Source: Euborellia annulipes (Eukaryota > Arthropoda > Insecta > Dermaptera > Anisolabididae). Taken from it: a DNA stretch of 64,000 nt. Both the position numbers and the translations under genes were made by a program. The notes beneath the pieces were generated by a model. The model did no database searches, was not told where the DNA came from, and worked only from the letters and a program-made list of their open reading frames with translations. Below are positions 54,722-64,000 of the stretch, in pieces. Where the stretch lies: assembly GCA_023213315.1 (NCBI GenBank), contig JAKCPI010015025.1:103547-167546 (forward strand), given 5' to 3'. The number at the start of each line of letters is the position of its first letter. Positions within the stretch are counted from its first letter, which is position 1.

Positions 54722-56010
54722 TGAGCGAAGGTGTTACGCATGTTTTTCCCGATAAAATGGCGTAGTGTGTCATAAAAAGTAAGCCCAAAAAATCAAGTAA
54801 TTCAAAAATTTGCCAAGAGATGTCAGCATAGTAGCTAATAATATTTAATGCATTTGGTTGATTTTCATTGATCTTTTAACAATAAATACTTTATACCATA
54901 AATGTTATTATATATTATGTATCTTTTATAAAAGCATAAAAATATATAAATATAGGCCAGATATAGGCTAATACTATATCGTCTGTCAGACTAGCCTGCC
55001 ATCTATTGCAAGAATGCTGAACTAATTTGACAGTTGGTTTTTAAATAAATCATCTAAGCTTATTTTAAAATTTGTTTAATTATGTGATTAATAATAACAA
55101 ATTCATTTTTAAATTTAAAAAAAATTAAAGATTATTGGGACAGATTGTTTTTTTGTATTTGCTTGATAACAAAAAAATTAATTACCTTAATTTTTACTTT
55201 CTCTTACCTATGTATATATGTAATATATATATAGAGAGAAAGTATTGGTTTCATGTCAAAAATTCGATGTCGAGATTTTGATGGATCTTCACGTTTTGAG
55301 GTCCCCTGAATCCAAAAAAGTGGTTTTCGCGACATGGTCTGTCTGTGGGTGGGTGGGTGGGTGTGTGGGTGGGTGTGTGTTCAATTTTAAGCATGAAGGA
55401 ATTGAGCTATGAGGTTGAAATTTTATATTTAAGTTAAACACCCCCCGGGACCGGAAAAATAAGCTTTTAATCAAAATCGGCCAAAGAGTACTAGTACTTT
55501 ACTGATGTACTTTTTCAGTTTTTTTCGATTTTCTCAAAATTTGCTCCAACGATTTTTTTTAAAATTCAAAAATCAATTATTTTTTAGATGCTCTTTAAAA
55601 TGTATATTCTCATTTTGCGATTGAAATCTTCTGAAGACCACTTTACTCTTGTATTTCATAGGGAAGATAGGAGAAATGGTTGCCATGGTAACAAAATATA
55701 AATATTTTCCCATACTTATAAATTTTACATCTTGAATTCATATGTTCCGTACTGTCGGGAACTAAATATATGTCGACACAAAAAATCTGGTGTGACAAGC
55801 ACAGTACACAACTTTCGATTACCGAAGGTAAGAGAAAGTTGTGTGCTGTGCGCCAGTCACACCAGATTTTTTAATAAGTCATTAAAAAAATTACAGCTCG
55901 ATGTCCCAATAACCTCTTATGAATTTAATTCATTAAAAAAAACCGCATTGAAAAATCACTTTCAATAGTCTAGTTTTTTTTAAAGTTTAGACTTTGCTCC
56001 TGAACCCCCT
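54722..56010 (+). mobile_element. MITE-T interrupted by HPE
   Basis: Part 1, 54722-55194, runs from GAGCGAAGGTGTTACGC to ATTACCTTAATTTTT; part 2, 55867-56010, runs from TTTTTTAATAAGTCATT to GCTCCTGAACCCCCT. Comparison with 1577-2216 shows the HPE entered a T6 run. Confidence 0.9.
55195..55866 (-). mobile_element. HPE, full length, with defined insertion site
   Basis: It runs from TACTTTCTCTTACC to GTCACACCAGA, with X-box GTTGCCATGGTAAC (55679-55692). The empty site in other MITE-T copies (ATAATTTTTTAATAAG) shows insertion within the T-run. Flanking T5 and T6 imply a T-run duplication or T-runs belonging to the element. Confidence 0.95.
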
Positions 56011-56019
56011 CTTATATAT

Positions 56020-56103
56020 CTATATCTATTGGGAGACCAGCCATTCTTATTTAAGCCTTTTGGTATCCAAATGGCCCACCAACTACACCAAGCCCGAGGG
56101 CAT
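56020..56103 (-). mobile_element. SINE-A with internal deletion
   Basis: CCATTCTTATTTAAGCC, then the hairpin and directly CAACTACACCAAGCCCGAGGGC; the segment between hairpin and head is deleted. Confidence 0.7.
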
Positions 56104-56861
56104 TTTATATTAATCTTTTCTGAAATTTAATTAAATATTAAACACAAAGTAAGAGATGTATATTTTCAATTAATTATAAATTTTGCCCTCTCTAGAACAA
56201 AAAAAAAAAAAAAACAGTCTGTTTTTCCATCAAAGCAAACATTATTTAAATATTAGAGAGTTTCTATTAGGTTGTCAACTTTGATAAAAATATCTTTTTT
56301 TTTTTTGTTTGTTTGAGGTTAGAGAGCAAGTAGTCGCCATTTTGAAAAGAATATAATTATTTTAAATTTTTAATGAATGTAAGATTTTCTTTTGTCTCTG
56401 ACGTCACTTTGTATCCTTTTATTTGTCAAAAAAGCGGATCGGCAAAGGTGTCAGTTTGGATTAGTCTTCTAATCTTTTGTTTGATTGTTTTTTTTTTCTC
56501 ATATGGGGAAGTTTTTTTTTTTTTTTTTTTAATAAAATATTCAAATCTAAATATAGAATAAAAAAACAAAAAAACAAAGACACATTATTCAACAACGCAA
56601 CAACAGCAAAAGATTTTTTTTTTTTTAATTAAATGCAATTGAATTCGAATCTCAACAAAGGATAAATAAAAGAACAAGGAAAATGTATCAATTTGCGTTT
56701 TCAATAGGAAACAAACTAATCGAACATGTTAATTATTATACTAAACACAAACGCAACACGAGTGTTTGTAATTAATTTCTTCCTTTGAACTTTTGAAGTA
56801 GCGAAAAAGATTTATTCATTATTCATGAGAGTTTGCTTCTTTCTTTGCTAGATAAAAAAAA
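56104..56861. other. No gene recognised
   Basis: AT-rich with T-runs (56488-56530) and poly(A) near 56199-56213. The 62-codon ORF at 56373 has no domain. Confidence 0.5.
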
Positions 56862-57529
56862 TCTGGTGTGACTGGCACACAGCACACAACTTTCTCTTAC
56901 CTTCGGTAATCGAAAGTTGTGTGCTGTGCTTGTCTCACCAGATTTTTTGTGTCGACATGTATTTAGTTTCCGACAGTAGAGTACATTGGATTTTCAAGAT
57001 GTAAAATTTATAAGTATGGGAAAATATTTATATTTTGTTACCATGGCAACCATTTCTCCTATCTTTTCTATGGAGTACAAGAGTAAAGTGGTCTTCAGAA
57101 GATTTCAATCACAAAATGAGAATATACATTTTATTGATAATCTAAAAAATAATTGATTTTTGAATTTAAAAAAAAATCGTTGGAGCGAATTTTGAGAAAA
57201 TCGAAAAAAAACTGAAAAAGTGCATCAGTAAAGTACTAGTACTCTTTGGTCGATTTTGTTCAAAAGCTTCGTGTCACGTCCCATGGGGGTGCCTAACTTA
57301 AATATAAAATTTCAACCTTCTAGCTCTTTCCGTTCTTGATATATTTTGTTCACAGACACACACAGAGAGAGACACACAGACAGACCATGTCGCGAAAACC
57401 ACTTTTTTGGATTCAGGGGACCTCAAAACGTGAAGATCCATCAAAATCACGACATCGAATTTTTGACATGAATCCAATACTTTCTCTCTCTATATATATA
57501 TTACATATATACATAGGTAAGAGAAAGTA
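56862..57529 (+). mobile_element. HPE, full length
   Basis: The hairpin (56862-56945) has the better-paired arm GCACACAACTTTC/GAAAGTTGTGTGC. X-box GTTACCATGGCAAC lies at 57037-57050. The terminal palindrome ends GGTAAGAGAAAGTA. Of the GTGCCTAAC subtype shared with 19987. Confidence 0.95.
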
Positions 57530-57865
57530 AAAATAATTCAACAACAACAAATAAAATAACATATTTAAACAAAAAAGAAAAAAAAATGGTCAGGTTATAA
57601 GAAAAATAATAAACACCCCCCCCCCCTCCCTGGCCGTGAGGTTAGAGATGTTGACAAATAACAATAGTGATAAAAGCCAAGTGGAGTGGTTTCAGATTCC
57701 AGACAGTCCTATAAGTCCAACAAAAATGGTCAAGAGTTTTCTGAAGGCTAATATTTTCAGGATAGGTTGCATTTTAGTGATGGAAAGATACTCTAGAGTC
57801 AGCACTTCCAGTACCGGGGCGTTTAGCGGAAATAAGCCGGTAAAGTTGCTTGAAGATGGTTTTTC

Positions 57866-58503
57866 GCAAATATCTCGAAAACTATGCGGTTTTCCGCAAA
57901 AATTCATCTATACAAAAATAATCGAAATTGATTTACAAACAAAAAAATACTCTAGTACATAATCAGGCTAAAATGAACGGTTTTTTTTTTTTTTTTTTTT
58001 TTTTTTAAACATTCACACTTTTTTCTCATTCACACTCACACTCACACACACATTCACACAGTCTTTTCGGCAACTTAGGCCATATAAGATTTTGACGATA
58101 ACCGTTGTAATTAATATATCAATTTGGGGTTCAGGCATTTCTATTTAAGCCATCTGGTATCCAAATGGCTTAAATAAAATCATCGGACTGCCTGGGTCCG
58201 AACCCGCGACGTTTGGTATAGGAGGTAGGCACGCTACCTACTACGCCAGACCCGGGGGCAAATGAACGGTTCGGGAGATATAGAGAGGTGAAATTGACAA
58301 TTCTAACAATGGTTGTCATGGTAACAAGATATAAATATTTCTCTATATCCTTTCATCTTAATTTCAAATTTTACCCTTCTATATCTCCCGAACCGTTCAA
58401 TTTAGCGTGATTATGTACTAGACCATTTTTGTTTGTAATTTAATTTCGATTATTTTTGTATACATGAACTTTTGCGGAAAACTGCATAGTTTTCGAGATA
58501 TCC
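57866..58503. repeat. Foldback element split by SINE-A
   Basis: AAATATCTCGAAAACTATGC at the left and GCATAGTTTTCGAGATATCC at the right are inverted, with TTTTTCGCAAA/TTTGCGGAAA and GAACGGTTCGGGAGATATAG/CTATATCTCCCGAACCGTTC. A variant X-box GTTGTCATGGTAAC lies at 58312-58325. Confidence 0.8.
57983..58259 (-). mobile_element. SINE-A, full length
   Basis: The TSD AAATGAACGGTT lies at 57971-57982 and 58260-58271. Nearly identical to 30861-31127, so these two are close relatives. Confidence 0.94.
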
Positions 58504-58559
58504 GTGACTTTTGGTATACGAGGTTAGCACGCTAACCCCTTCACCAAGCCCCGAGGGCT
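58504..58559 (-). mobile_element. SINE-A head fragment
   Basis: GTGACTTTTGGTATACGAGG and GTTAGCACGCTAACCCC to AAGCCCCGAGGGC; only the tRNA-like part is present. Confidence 0.75.
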
Positions 58560-58846
58560 TTTGTTTTATTAATTTGCTTATACAGTCCCTCCAGATAATT
58601 CGATTGTCTGTATAAATAATCATACACGCTCTGACGAAATGTTCTATCTTTATAAGTAGATCTATTTATCTCTAATCTATCTACTGGTATGTACGTAGAT
58701 ACGATATGAGAACATGCGCTTCAGCATGCTCATATGAGCACCACGCTATCGTGTATTCAGAGGCGTAACTACATTGACTGGCACCCCCTCTCCCCCGCAG
58801 GACAAGAATGTCGCCCCCCCCCCATCTGCCTGTTAACGGCCATTTG

Positions 58847-59128
58847 CGCCCTCTGGCTTGGTGTAGTTGGTAGCGCGCCTGCCTTGTGTACCAAGGGTCG
58901 GGGGTTCGGATCCCAGGCAGTCCAATGATTTTATTTACTACTTGTGGATACCAAATGGCTTAAATAGAAATGCATGGACCCCCAATAGATATATTCATTA
59001 CAACGGTTATCGTAAAAGTGTTATAATTGCCTGAGTTGCCGAAAAGACTGATGTGATTGTCTGTGAGTGTTAGTGTGAATGAGAAAAAGTGTGTGTTTTT
59101 TTTTTATAAAAAAAAAAAAAAAAAAAAC
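58847..59128 (+). mobile_element. SINE-A, full length
   Basis: The TSD AACGGCCATTTG lies at 58835-58846 and 59129-59140. The head is CGCCCTCTGGCTTGGTGTAG with B-box GGTTCGGATCC, the best match to the tRNA consensus in the window. Confidence 0.94.
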
Positions 59129-59339
59129 AACGGCCATTTGCTATATATTTGCTAGTAGCCTAGGGCCTATGTTGTTTCTAAAAATATTATTTTGACAATT
59201 CTATTTACTAAAATGTTTTTCTAATGTTTATTTTCAATCATGTTTTTATTATTATATACTTTTGTATTCTATGTTTGTAAAAAAACAAAATCGAAGGGCC
59301 GAATGGCGTCAAGTTACAGCCGAGAAATAAAGTAAAAAG

Positions 59340-59751
59340 TAGGAACCGACCGAATATTCGGTTTCGGTTACGGTTTCGGCCAGTTTCGGCCAAAAATCAT
59401 GGTTTCGGCCGTAGTTTCGGTTTCGGCCAAAAAGTGGCCGAACCTTTCGGCCGGCCGAAACCAGAGTCTGAAAAAATGGGATGAGACTCGCATGCAAAAA
59501 AAAAAAAAAAAAGGTCAAATAATTTGCACTTGAGGGAGAAAAAAATTTTAGTCTCCCTAAAAAAAAGGTAAAATGATTTTCACGGGAGGGAAAAAAAAAT
59601 TCAAAAAAAAAAAAAGGTAAAATGAAAAAAAATTTTTATAGGAAATACAAGTTTCGGTTTCGGTTACGGTTTCGGCCGAAACTAAGGTTGAGGCCGAATA
59701 TTCGGTTTCGGTTTCGGTTTCGGCTGAAAATCTTGTTTCGGTCGGACCCTA
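59340..59751. mobile_element. hAT-like MITE, TAGGAACCGACCGAA family
   Basis: The perfect TSD GTAAAAAG lies at 59332-59339 and 59752-59759. The ends are TAGGAACCGACCGAATATTC and TTTCGGTCGGACCCTA. The interior consists of GTTTCGG repeats around an AT-rich core. Confidence 0.95.
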
Positions 59752-60032
59752 GTAAAAAGTAAAAAATGGCCATTTGCAATTTTTAAATCTATTCTTATTC
59801 TTTTTTTTCTTAGCTTTTTCCCTATGCTGAGTTAACACTTTTATTTTTGTAGAGACCGAGAGAAATAGAAAGCAGACCTCTCTCTCACAACATGACGCTA
59901 GTGAAATGGGGGGGGGGGGGTGAATATAGAATTTTCTCCTTCGAAATGGCATCCTACGTTAGGTTAACTCGTAGTCTCCAACCAGCTAACAAATGAGAAA
60001 TTTCCAAGTCAGTAAATTTACTCAACAATTAA

Positions 60033-60038
<6 letters not shown>

Positions 60039-60069
<31 letters not shown>

Positions 60070-60284
60070 ATTCACACTTTTTCTCATTCACACTCACACT
60101 CACACACACATTCACACTGTCTTTTCGGCAGCTCAGGCCATATAAGACATTTACGATAACCGTTATTTATGAATTTATATATATTAGGGTCCAGGCATTT
60201 TTATTTAAGCCATCTGGTATCCAAATGGCTTAAATAAAATCATCGGACTGCCTGGGTCCGAACCCGCGACGTTTGGTATAGGAG
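60039..60284 (-). mobile_element. SINE-A, 5'-truncated with TSD
   Basis: The TSD AATTAACAATTT lies at 60027-60038 and 60285-60296. The first ~40 bases of the head, including the A box, are absent although the TSD abuts directly, as expected from incomplete reverse transcription. Confidence 0.93.
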
Positions 60285-60383
60285 AATTAACAATTTAAAA
60301 AAATTAAAATAAGAGATTCAAACGCTAATTCAAGAAATAGAGAGAATTAAATTTGTTTAAGGGCCGGATGCATCAGTTCTGGT

Positions 60384-60660
60384 CAGTGGCGTCATTTAAA
60401 CTTTTTCATGGGAGGGGCAAATTTTTTTCTTGGGGGGGGGTGCAAACATTTTTTTTCTTAAAATTTACTTACAAATGGGTACACAAATTTGGCCAAAAGA
60501 TATTTAATTTAATTGTTTAATTCTCTACAGTTTGTATTCTCGTAGATATATTTTGAAAGATTTTATATAGAATAATATAAAATTTTATAAAAGTCTGAGC
60601 CCTTGGGGGAGGGGCAAATGATCCCCCCTGTCCCCCCCCCCCCCCCAAATGACGCCACTG
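60384..60660. mobile_element. hAT-like MITE, CAGTGGCGTCATTT family
   Basis: The ends CAGTGGCGTCATTTAAA and CAAATGACGCCACTG are flanked by the perfect TSD GTTCTGGT (60376-60383 and 60661-60668). G-run and C-run blocks lie inside. Confidence 0.95.
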
Positions 60661-60668
60661 GTTCTGGT

Positions 60669-61839
60669 CAGTTAATATTTGTTATTTTTCTTTTTATTCT
60701 ACTTTTTTTTTAACAATAAAAAGATGAGATGTGATTTATTTTACAATATGATAAAGGTTAAGGCCGCTTGGATCAGATCTCGTCGCTATTTTGCTAATCA
60801 ATCACATAACCTAACTTTTGAGTAATTTCAGCTAGATATATGGTGAATTAGAGTCAATGTCTCTGTTAAATTAGCCCAAGCCCAACCTTTAATACTGAAA
60901 GAGAGTTTGTTACATGGAAGAGGGTTTCTGGATTACAAACTAACTCTAGGTCAACTAACTGACTCTAGCTGAAGCAACCGGCCCTAAGTATAATATAAAC
61001 ATGTTTGAATAATTTGATTTTTAAGCTTAACACCCAAGGCATAAAAAAACTAAGTTAATTGATTATTTAATTACTAGAATTAAATCTGAGAGCATCGAAA
61101 ACGAAAAAATATCTTATAGAGAGATTTTCGTATTAAACGTGAATTTTATGCATTGACGTATGTACCTACTCGAGAAGAATTTCAAATATTTATTTTAGAA
61201 ATAAATTAACGCTAGTGAGGTGAAAAAAAAACACTTAGAGAGAAGAGAAAGTATAATAATCAACACCAAATTTTGATAATTATAAACACTCGAGTGTGTG
61301 TGTGTTTTATAAAATATACATGCACGTGATTAATTTGAATCCACTACCTTCATTCATTCATTCATTACTATGAAGGTAGCTACGTAATATCCAATCATGA
61401 AATGTTTTAATTTTCTATTGACTTTAAATCAATATTTATGCAGGGGTGAATTATTTTCAATTTATGTATTCTATCCCCTCTCTTTATTTATTTTTTTTTT
61501 GTTGAGCTAATTGTTGGAAATTTCATTTGAATAATTACTCTAATGTATACATATGTTTATAAAAACAAGAGAGAATTTTCAAAATCAAATTCAATGTTGA
61601 AATTATAAATAAATTGAATTTGTGATTTTTTTTTAAATAAAATATTGATGCCTTTTGATTAAAAATTTTCCTATTAGGGGACTGGAAATTTGTTTAAATT
61701 TAATTTTTAATAAAAAAAAAAAAAAAAAAAAAAAAAACGTTATTATAGAGTTTATTCGCTCTACATCTCCTAGTTTCAAATTTCAAAGTTTAATTAAAAA
61801 TTAAAATAATCGGCTAATTAAATTCCATAATTATTAAAT
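60669..61839. other. No gene recognised
   Basis: AT-rich, with ATTCATTCATTCATT (61349) and a poly(A) run at 61712-61737. The gap has no recognisable repeat family. Confidence 0.5.
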
Positions 61840-62137
61840 TATCGTAATTAATTTTTTTGTTATCAAGCAAATACAAAAAAACAATCAGTCCCAATAATCT
61901 TTAATTTTTTTTTAATTTAAAAATGAATTTATTGTTATTATTAATCACACATTAATTAAGAAATTTTTAAAATAAGCTTAGATGATTTATTTAAAAACCA
62001 ACTGTTAAATTAGTTCAGCATTCTTGCAATAGATGGCAGGCTAGTCTAACAGCCGATTTCCTAATAGCCTATATTTATATATTTTTATGCTTTTATAAAA
62101 AAAACATGTGTAACTTCTACCTCCTGAACTCCTTTAA
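61840..62137 (-). mobile_element. MITE-T, partial, rearranged
   Basis: It runs from TTATCGTAATTAATTTTTTT to TTTATATATTTTTATGC and then jumps to ACATGTGTAACTTCTACCTCCTGAAC. About half of the element is deleted. Confidence 0.75.
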
Positions 62138-62590
62138 CGGCAACCCACGTCAATGCCAAATCGGTGTTGGACACCATTGTTCGAAGCGTCTAGGAAGTTG
62201 AGTCAAAAACTCCACTGTAACTGAGTTTTGATCAAAAGTTTGAAGGTTGATTGAAGTTGATCGAAGCGCGCGTCAATGGATTGACTGAGCCGTTTGAACA
62301 AAAGATTGATCGTTTTGGACCTCCTTAAGAGAAAATGATCGATAATAATTTCAGAAGATTTTATTTCAAAGATTGAAAACCAAGAAAAGAATTTTTTAGG
62401 GCCGATTTTTTTCAATTCTAATTAACTATCTATCCCTCGGATTATAACTTTCGTGTCTTTTCACATATAGTTAAGCTAATCATATGATTAAATAAGAGCA
62501 CAGAATCGTAGTTAGTTAGCAAAGACCCAAAATTCGGAGTAAAATTAGAAACACAAGCCTTGTTTACGTTGCTTTATTTTTTTTGGAATT
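62138..62590. other. No gene recognised
   Basis: Mixed-composition sequence with repeated GATTGA/GATCGA words (62230-62345). The 70-codon minus-strand ORF has no domain. Confidence 0.45.
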
Positions 62591-62593
62591 TTT

Positions 62594-62796
62594 TTTAACA
62601 CTCACACTTTTTTCTCATTGACACTCACACTCCCACACACATTCACGCAGTCTTTTCGGCAACTCAGACCACATAAAACGATAACCATTTGGTATCCAAA
62701 TGGTTTAAATAAAATCATCGCACTGCCTAGGCTGCGAACTCGCGACTTTTGGTATAAAAGGTAGGCACTCTACCAACTACACCAAGCCCGAGGGCT
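62594..62796 (-). mobile_element. SINE-A with internal deletion
   Basis: Complement of the GT tail, then the hairpin immediately after ACGATAACC, and a complete head ending CACCAAGCCCGAGGGC. Flanking TTGGAATTTT/TTGGCAATTTT may be the TSD. Confidence 0.75.
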
Positions 62797-63036
62797 TGGC
62801 AATTTTCTGGTTTTTGTTAAAAATTAATTAGCTTTAATTATTTTTATAAATGTTGCCTTTATTATCTTGCTAACTTCACAAAACTTCCTTTATACCTCAA
62901 GATAGCTAATTATATGTCAAAAAACTGATTTTTTTAAACTCGAAGGTTAAGATTGTTCTTGTTTACTATATCCATGATTTGCGGTCGGATTAGTTTGCTA
63001 GTTGACTAGAAATGAAGCAACCGGCCCTTATTCTTA

Positions 63037-63320
63037 GGGACCGTACAAGTATTACGTAACGCAATTTTTGAAGATTTTTGACCCCCTATCCATGTAACGC
63101 GCTGTAACATTTTTCGGACCCCCCACTGGACGTTACGTAACGCTCAAGTGGTCATTTTACTCTAAAAATCACAATTATGTTGCGCAAAGTACCGGAAAGT
63201 TGCTGAAATACCAGTTACGTAACGCGTTGTTCAACCCCCCTCCCCCTCTTGTAACGCATGATAACGTTTTACGAGACCCCTCTCCCCCCAAATTGCGTTA
63301 CGTAATACTTGTACGCTCCC
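63037..63320. mobile_element. Harbinger-like MITE with ~28-bp TIRs
   Basis: GGGACCGTACAAGTATTACG and CGTAATACTTGTACGCTCCC are inverted, extending through TAACGCAATTT. The 3-bp TTA on both sides (63034-63036 and 63321-63323) fits PIF/Harbinger target duplications. Confidence 0.75.
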
Positions 63321-63323
63321 TTA

Positions 63324-63917
63324 TAACTTGTTTCGCTATCTTGCAGGTATATTCAAAATAAACAGTAAGAACAAGGTAGGAAGTCACTCTTCATCAGGGT
63401 TAACTCGTGACTGAGTGAGAGAAAAAAAAAATATTTTCCCAGGGGATTAATCAAACAAGTATATAGACTCAGAAGAAGATTAATTTTTCTTCTCTTCTCA
63501 AAGAGAAAGAAAAAATTAGATTTTTTTTTTTATTAAATAAAAGACTTTGTAATATTCTTTTCTTTTTAATTAAATCATTCATTCCTCTTTTTTTTTTTTG
63601 CTCTTCAAATTTATACTATAAGAAGGGCATTTATTTATTTATTTTGTCCCCAAAGGGCAAACGGAGAAAGAGAATTTAATCTTGTTTTCGTCAATTCACT
63701 TGTTATCAAACACGATATGTTTATTCTAGGACTGGTGCAAAAATACCACACTATATCGCTATTGACTTCTCCGAGATTTGAACTTAAGCGTGAAATCGAG
63801 AATTGTGAGAAAGCCGAAGTTCAAGTGAAATAAATTATTTTTTCGCCTGGAATGGGATGCGTAGGCCTGCCCTCAACTAGGGCTGTCATTATAAAATCAA
63901 AACATAGATGATACGAT
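63324..63917. other. No gene recognised
   Basis: AT-rich with homopolymer runs. I see no features. Confidence 0.5.
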
Positions 63918-64000
63918 AGTACCGAGTTAGTCTAGGCGGCAAGAGATGGCGTTAGCTTTTCCCATAGGAATACAAGGGATTTATTCCATTTCATTGGAAA
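63918..64000 (-). repeat. Dispersed repeat shared with 53818-53905
   Basis: ACCGAGTTAGTCTAGGCGGC to CAAGGGATTTATTCCATTTC is the inverted match of 53818-53905. The window ends inside it. Confidence 0.6.

Overview
Source. This is AT-rich, intron- and repeat-dominated nuclear DNA from an animal, most likely an invertebrate and possibly an arthropod; I cannot name the species from the sequence. The reasons are a single GC-richer coding exon ending in a perfect GTGAGT donor, tRNA-derived SINEs, 5'-truncated LINEs with long target-site duplications (TSDs), a decayed mariner transposase and many hAT-type MITEs. There are no prokaryotic operons, rRNA genes, convincing tRNA genes or CRISPR arrays.

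Gene content. Only one host exon is supported: 29852-30609 (+), the N-terminal coding exon of an unrecognised Ser/Gln-rich protein, with a GC-rich leader from about 29565. If the strand call is right, the remaining 33 kb is intron or intergenic DNA. Other protein-coding traces come from mobile elements: LINE 3' ends at 3003-3395, 13056-14440, 20944-22250 and 28281-29371, and a mariner pseudogene at 45386-46060.

Repeat families, named here for convenience. (1) SINE-A: tRNA-like head with A and B boxes, a strong internal hairpin (TTTAAGCCATTTGG-ATA-complement), a GT-rich tail and poly(A); more than 20 copies, many with 8-13 bp TSDs. (2) SINE-B: about 225-245 bp, with 17-18 bp TSDs. (3) SINE-C: a tRNA-like pair. 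(4) HPE: a hairpin-ended element of about 670-710 bp. It begins with a ~90-nt hairpin (AATCTGGTGTGAC ... GTCACACCAGATT) and ends in a second imperfect palindrome; most long copies carry an RFX/X-box-like GTTACCATGGCAAC. (5) MITE-T: about 640 bp, bounded by TTAA and GGGGG/CCCCC. (6) Several hAT-like MITE families, many with exact 8-bp TSDs. (7) Tc1/mariner-like and Harbinger-like MITEs. (8) Long foldback elements.

Layout. 1-9.5 kb: nested HPE, MITE-T, SINE and hAT copies. 9.5-15.6 kb: palindromes and a decayed LINE. 15.6-24.5 kb: HPE and SINE nests, a LINE, and a 1.25-kb inverted repeat with tandem units. 24.5-29.5 kb: SINE-B, SINE-C and a young LINE inside a SINE. 29.5-30.6 kb: the gene exon. 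30.6-64 kb: repeat-rich DNA with HPE copies, hAT MITEs, foldbacks and a Tc1-like element.

Most unusual signal. The HPE family has a hairpin at each end, and a 13-bp motif (ACTTTCTCTTACC) is shared in inverted orientation between the two. The same 90-nt hairpin also occurs alone and, degenerate, inside a hAT MITE family, so it behaves like a modular mobile hairpin.
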